Under the pieces are notes generated by a model. That model had not been told where the DNA came from and did not search any database. It was given only the letters and a program-made list of their open reading frames with translations. A program made the translations under genes and the position numbers. Positions 61,857 through 64,000 of a DNA stretch of 64,000 nt are shown here, piece after piece. Each line of letters opens with the position of its first letter. The first letter of the stretch is position 1. The stretch spans positions 34,070 to 98,069 of the forward strand of contig NZ_FQWY01000005.1 of NCBI RefSeq assembly GCF_900129805.1, given 5' to 3'. Source of the stretch: Thermosyntropha lipolytica DSM 11003. GTDB lineage: Bacteria; Bacillota; Syntrophomonadia; Syntrophomonadales; Syntrophomonadaceae.

Positions 61857-63749
61857 TTATCTACCTACCAGGCCCAAACGGTTTACTATGACTTCCAGAG
61901 CTTCATCCATGGCGGTAATATAACGGGCAGCCGCATTATAAGCATGCTGGAACTTTATCATATTAGTCATCTCTTCATCCAGGGAAACGCCGGAAATCGA
62001 CTGCCGCTTCGTTTCCAGCTGATTAAGGAGTATCTCCTGGCTTTCCACCATCCGCTTGGCTTCTGCCGTCTGTACCCCTTTGTTGGCGGTAATAGCCCGC
62101 CAGTAGTCATCACCGGTAACATGTTTTATAACCCCGGTTAAAGAATAGTCGGCATTTATATTAAAAGAGGTGACCGGATTGCCATCTTTAAGCAGATTAA
62201 CACTGACAGCGGTAAAACTCTCCCCGGCCTTGAAAACCAGCTTATCCCCGCTGCATAAAACTTCGATTTTCACATTGTTAGCTTTTAATACCGGATCCTC
62301 CTGCAGCTTTTGCTGTATAAACCCGGCCAGCTCAGCCAGGTCCCGAAAAACTGGAGAAGGGGTAATACCGGCAGTATCCAGGGATATAACTTGAGAAACC
62401 AGGTTCCCTCCGCTGTCTTTATAGAAAACCTCCATATCCCCACCTAGCCCGGCATAAGGAAAAGGCAAAACCGCACCTAGCTTCGGGGTCTCAGCCCAGA
62501 CATACACGGCATTAAAGTCATGTTTGAGCTGGGCAATCCGCAAAGCATTGGCCCCATCCCCAAAATTATACTTTTGCAAAATCCCGGTACTGTCATCCCA
62601 GGTGCGGTAAGCAGCTGCCGCTATATTTTTAGGGTCACTTGCTATATCCCGGTTTACGCTTATATATTCAGCCCAGTTCTTAATTGCATCTATATCTGCT
62701 AAGGTAGCAGGGGCGTTAAAAAAGTTGATGCCATCAGGAAATTTAGTCTGGTTATTAAGGCTAAAACCATTGCGGTGCAGCTCATTGGTGCGCAAAACAA
62801 TCGTTTTCGCCAGCGCATTGAGCTGGTCAATCATTTCCGGCACAATCTCCCGGTAGGGAGAAGGATCAGGCTCTTCCGGCCGGTCAGTTTTGCCCCGCAC
62901 ATCCAGAAGCCCCTTCAGTTCGCCTCCTTCGATAACTGCCCTTACCCCGGTATCTTTCCATACCACCATATGCATGCCATATATATCCTGGACAGTAGAA
63001 AGCTCGTAATACTCTACCCCCTGCACCAGGGTGCGTCCTCCCATCTGCACCGCCACCATGCCGTTTGTCTCCTGCACAATATTCACCGAGATAAGCCGGC
63101 TCAATTGATCCAGAAGGAGATCCCGCCTATCCAGAAGATCATTAGGCTGCTTGCCGGCAATAGTGATGGCCAGAATCTGCTGGTTCAAATCAGCTACCTG
63201 CTGGATGATAGAATTTATCTCCACTACCTTGATAGCTATCGAGGCATTTACATCTTCCCGCAGCTCCTTAAGCTGCTTATAAGTATGGTTAAACGTATCG
63301 GCCATGGCCATCGCCCGCTGCACGACTGTTGCCCTTACCGCTTCACTCTCCGGATGGGCCACTAAGTCCTGCCATGCTTTCCAGTACAGGTCCATAACCG
63401 AACGCAATCCGTCTTCCGAGGGCTCATTGAGTATGACTTCGATCTTGGCCAGGGCATCATAAACCGCATTCCAGTAGCCTGACCGCTTATTCTCATTCCG
63501 TATCTGGTCATCCAGAAAACTATCCCTTATCCGCTGAATATCCTTGACCGTAACCCCGGTCCCCAGCTGCCCGGCTTTGCCGCTGCTCACCAGCACCGGA
63601 GTATGGTAAGGCCGGGTAGTCGTAAGATTAGCCTTCTGCCGGGTATAACCCTCGGTATTCGCATTGGCCACATTATGCCCGGTAACCTCCAGCGCCATCT
63701 GCTGGCTCATAATGCTCTTTTTGCCTATTTCTATGCCAAAAAGCGACAT
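61857..63749 (-). CDS. flgK: Flagellar hook-associated protein 1
   Basis: First hook-filament junction protein. The 630-residue protein begins MSLFGIEIGKKSIMSQQMAL and has the rod/hook signature VTGHNVANANTEGYTRQKA, and the C-terminal D0 helix EEMTNMIKFQHAYNAAARYITAMDEALEVIVNRLG. It is slightly longer than the Bacillus protein. The ribosome site is weak (GTAACGGTACTTGT before ATG), unlike other genes here, and an IS element end lies about 25-50 bases upstream. Confidence 0.95.
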   Translation of the reverse strand: MSLFGIEIGKKSIMSQQMALEVTGHNVANANTEGYTRQKANLTTTRPYHTPVLVSSGKAGQLGTGVTVKDIQRIRDSFLDDQIRNENKRSGYWNAVYDALAKIEVILNEPSEDGLRSVMDLYWKAWQDLVAHPESEAVRATVVQRAMAMADTFNHTYKQLKELREDVNASIAIKVVEINSIIQQVADLNQQILAITIAGKQPNDLLDRRDLLLDQLSRLISVNIVQETNGMVAVQMGGRTLVQGVEYYELSTVQDIYGMHMVVWKDTGVRAVIEGGELKGLLDVRGKTDRPEEPDPSPYREIVPEMIDQLNALAKTIVLRTNELHRNGFSLNNQTKFPDGINFFNAPATLADIDAIKNWAEYISVNRDIASDPKNIAAAAYRTWDDSTGILQKYNFGDGANALRIAQLKHDFNAVYVWAETPKLGAVLPFPYAGLGGDMEVFYKDSGGNLVSQVISLDTAGITPSPVFRDLAELAGFIQQKLQEDPVLKANNVKIEVLCSGDKLVFKAGESFTAVSVNLLKDGNPVTSFNINADYSLTGVIKHVTGDDYWRAITANKGVQTAEAKRMVESQEILLNQLETKRQSISGVSLDEEMTNMIKFQHAYNAAARYITAMDEALEVIVNRLGLVGR

Positions 63750-63773
63750 ACAAGTACCGTTACAGAAAACCTA

Positions 63774-63813
63774 CAAAACTTTATAAGGGATTTATAATAT
63801 CCTTATAAAGTTT
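63774..63813 (-). repeat. Long inverted repeat at the IS/flgK junction
   Basis: AAACTTTATAAGG (63776-63788) and CCTTATAAAGTTT (63801-63813) pair perfectly, extended inward by AT/AT across a one-base bulge. It is followed on the minus strand by TTTTGTAGG. It may be the subterminal palindrome of the IS right end, or a terminator limiting read-through from tnpB into flgK. Confidence 0.7.
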
Positions 63814-63965
63814 CTGTTTCCTTCCTTGTTCATCGCGTCCAGTTTCGGATAAACCTACTACTGCTTGGTATGACGCTCCGAAGGCTTAAATTCCCGACTA
63901 ACGTATCGGTACTAGCTAATAGCTTGCGTCAAGTGCTAAGCTATTAGTTTTTCATAATTCTTCAA
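63800..63965 (-). ncRNA. Probable omega-RNA (reRNA) region of tnpB
   Basis: In IS200/IS605 elements the TnpB guide RNA scaffold overlaps the tnpB 3' end and extends to the right end, where the guide begins. This stretch lies in that place. It contains GGGAATTTAAGCCTTCGGAGCG, a short hairpin-rich segment reminiscent of the AAGCCTGTGGAG core I recall from related elements, plus AGCTTAGCACTTGACGCAAGCT near the stop. Boundaries are inferred; no folding was run. Confidence 0.5.
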
Positions 63966-64000
63966 GTTTATACTTGCGTTCAAATCCCTGTCTATCTCAA
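63936..64000 (-). CDS. tnpB: TnpB-type RNA-guided nuclease, last 20 codons
   Basis: The frame ends EIDRDLNASINLKNYEKLIA then TAG. DRDLNASINL is the C-terminal motif of TnpB/IS605 OrfB proteins, with the last Asp of the RuvC site. The rest of the gene is outside the window, so activity cannot be judged. Same strand as flgK. Confidence 0.8.
   Translation of the reverse strand, partial: EIDRDLNASINLKNYEKLIA

Larger units (their letters stand above)
63795..64000 (-). mobile_element. Right end of an IS200/IS605-type element (partial)
   Basis: Contains the 3' end of tnpB and about 130 bases of non-coding right end running to the palindrome next to flgK. The element continues beyond the window, so the presence of tnpA cannot be judged. 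The left limit is approximate. Confidence 0.7.

Noticed and set aside
63774..63813. CRISPR repeat or array at the right end
   Set aside because: Only one palindrome, no direct repeats or spacers; it fits an IS end or terminator.

Overview
The window looks like chromosome of an anaerobic, endospore-forming, flagellated low-GC Gram-positive bacterium (class Clostridia). The evidence is a CotF-type spore coat protein, a T-box leader, the RapZ-YvcK-WhiA trio, a Bacillus-style order flgK-flgL-DUF6470-fliW-csrA / flaG-fliD-fliS-fliT / hpf-secA-prfB / ftsEX / uvrBAC, and an oxygen-sensitive class III ribonucleotide reductase as the only reductase here. A polyhydroxyalkanoate (PHA) cluster and an adjacent lipase-like hydrolase would fit a fatty-acid-using Syntrophomonadaceae-type organism (Syntrophomonas or Thermosyntropha); that placement is inference from gene content only.

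Layout, left to right; nearly everything is on the minus strand. 1-2850: a probable isoleucine T-box leader with a near-consensus promoter drives ilvD and ilvB (the 3' end of ilvB is outside the window). 2850-11300: accessory stretch with a large uncharacterised protein, an HD-GYP c-di-GMP phosphodiesterase followed by a stand-alone pyruvate-kinase C-domain protein, two tiny membrane proteins, a YetF/DUF421 membrane protein, a chemoreceptor, a CotF-like coat protein and tRNA-Thr(CGT). 11300-17150: argH with two small genes, then a lipase-like hydrolase converging on a PHA operon (phasin, PhaR/PhaE-like subunit, PhaJ, PhaC). 17500-20460: nrdD-nrdG behind two NrdR-box-like palindromes. 20700-27380: a complete argCJBDFG operon with a candidate ArgR/AhrC operator inside its promoter; argH is separated from it by the PHA and nrd genes. 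27400-34900: rpoN, whiA, yvcK, rapZ, a PHP phosphoesterase, a phosphosugar isomerase, a HAD phosphatase and a YvlD-type membrane protein. 34950-41720: uvrC, uvrA, uvrB. 41750-47850: a P-loop ATPase, a MinJ-like membrane protein lacking PDZ, a CtpA/B protease, and ftsE-ftsX-M23 peptidase. 47880-53950: split transketolase, prfB with its programmed +1 frameshift, secA with its own promoter and a leader hairpin, and hpf. 54200-63750: zinc-ribbon protein, flagellar chaperones, flaG behind a sigma-D-like promoter, a rhomboid protease on the opposite strand, YjfB-like protein, fliD, csrA, fliW, DUF6470, flgL, flgK. 63770-64000: the right end of an IS200/IS605-type element with the last 20 codons of tnpB and a likely omega-RNA region, placed directly upstream of flgK.

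Functional themes are amino-acid biosynthesis under T-box and ArgR-type control, carbon storage as PHA, anaerobic dNTP synthesis, excision repair, divisome and cell-wall remodelling, and late flagellar assembly. I see no rRNA, CRISPR array, prophage or complete secretion/defence cassette. No wholly new multi-gene system is obvious. The most unusual items are the apparent CTG start of uvrC, the tnpB/omega-RNA end abutting flgK, the missing flagellin gene, the secA leader hairpin, the PDZ-less MinJ-like protein and the dispersed ACGGTTCTT palindromes.
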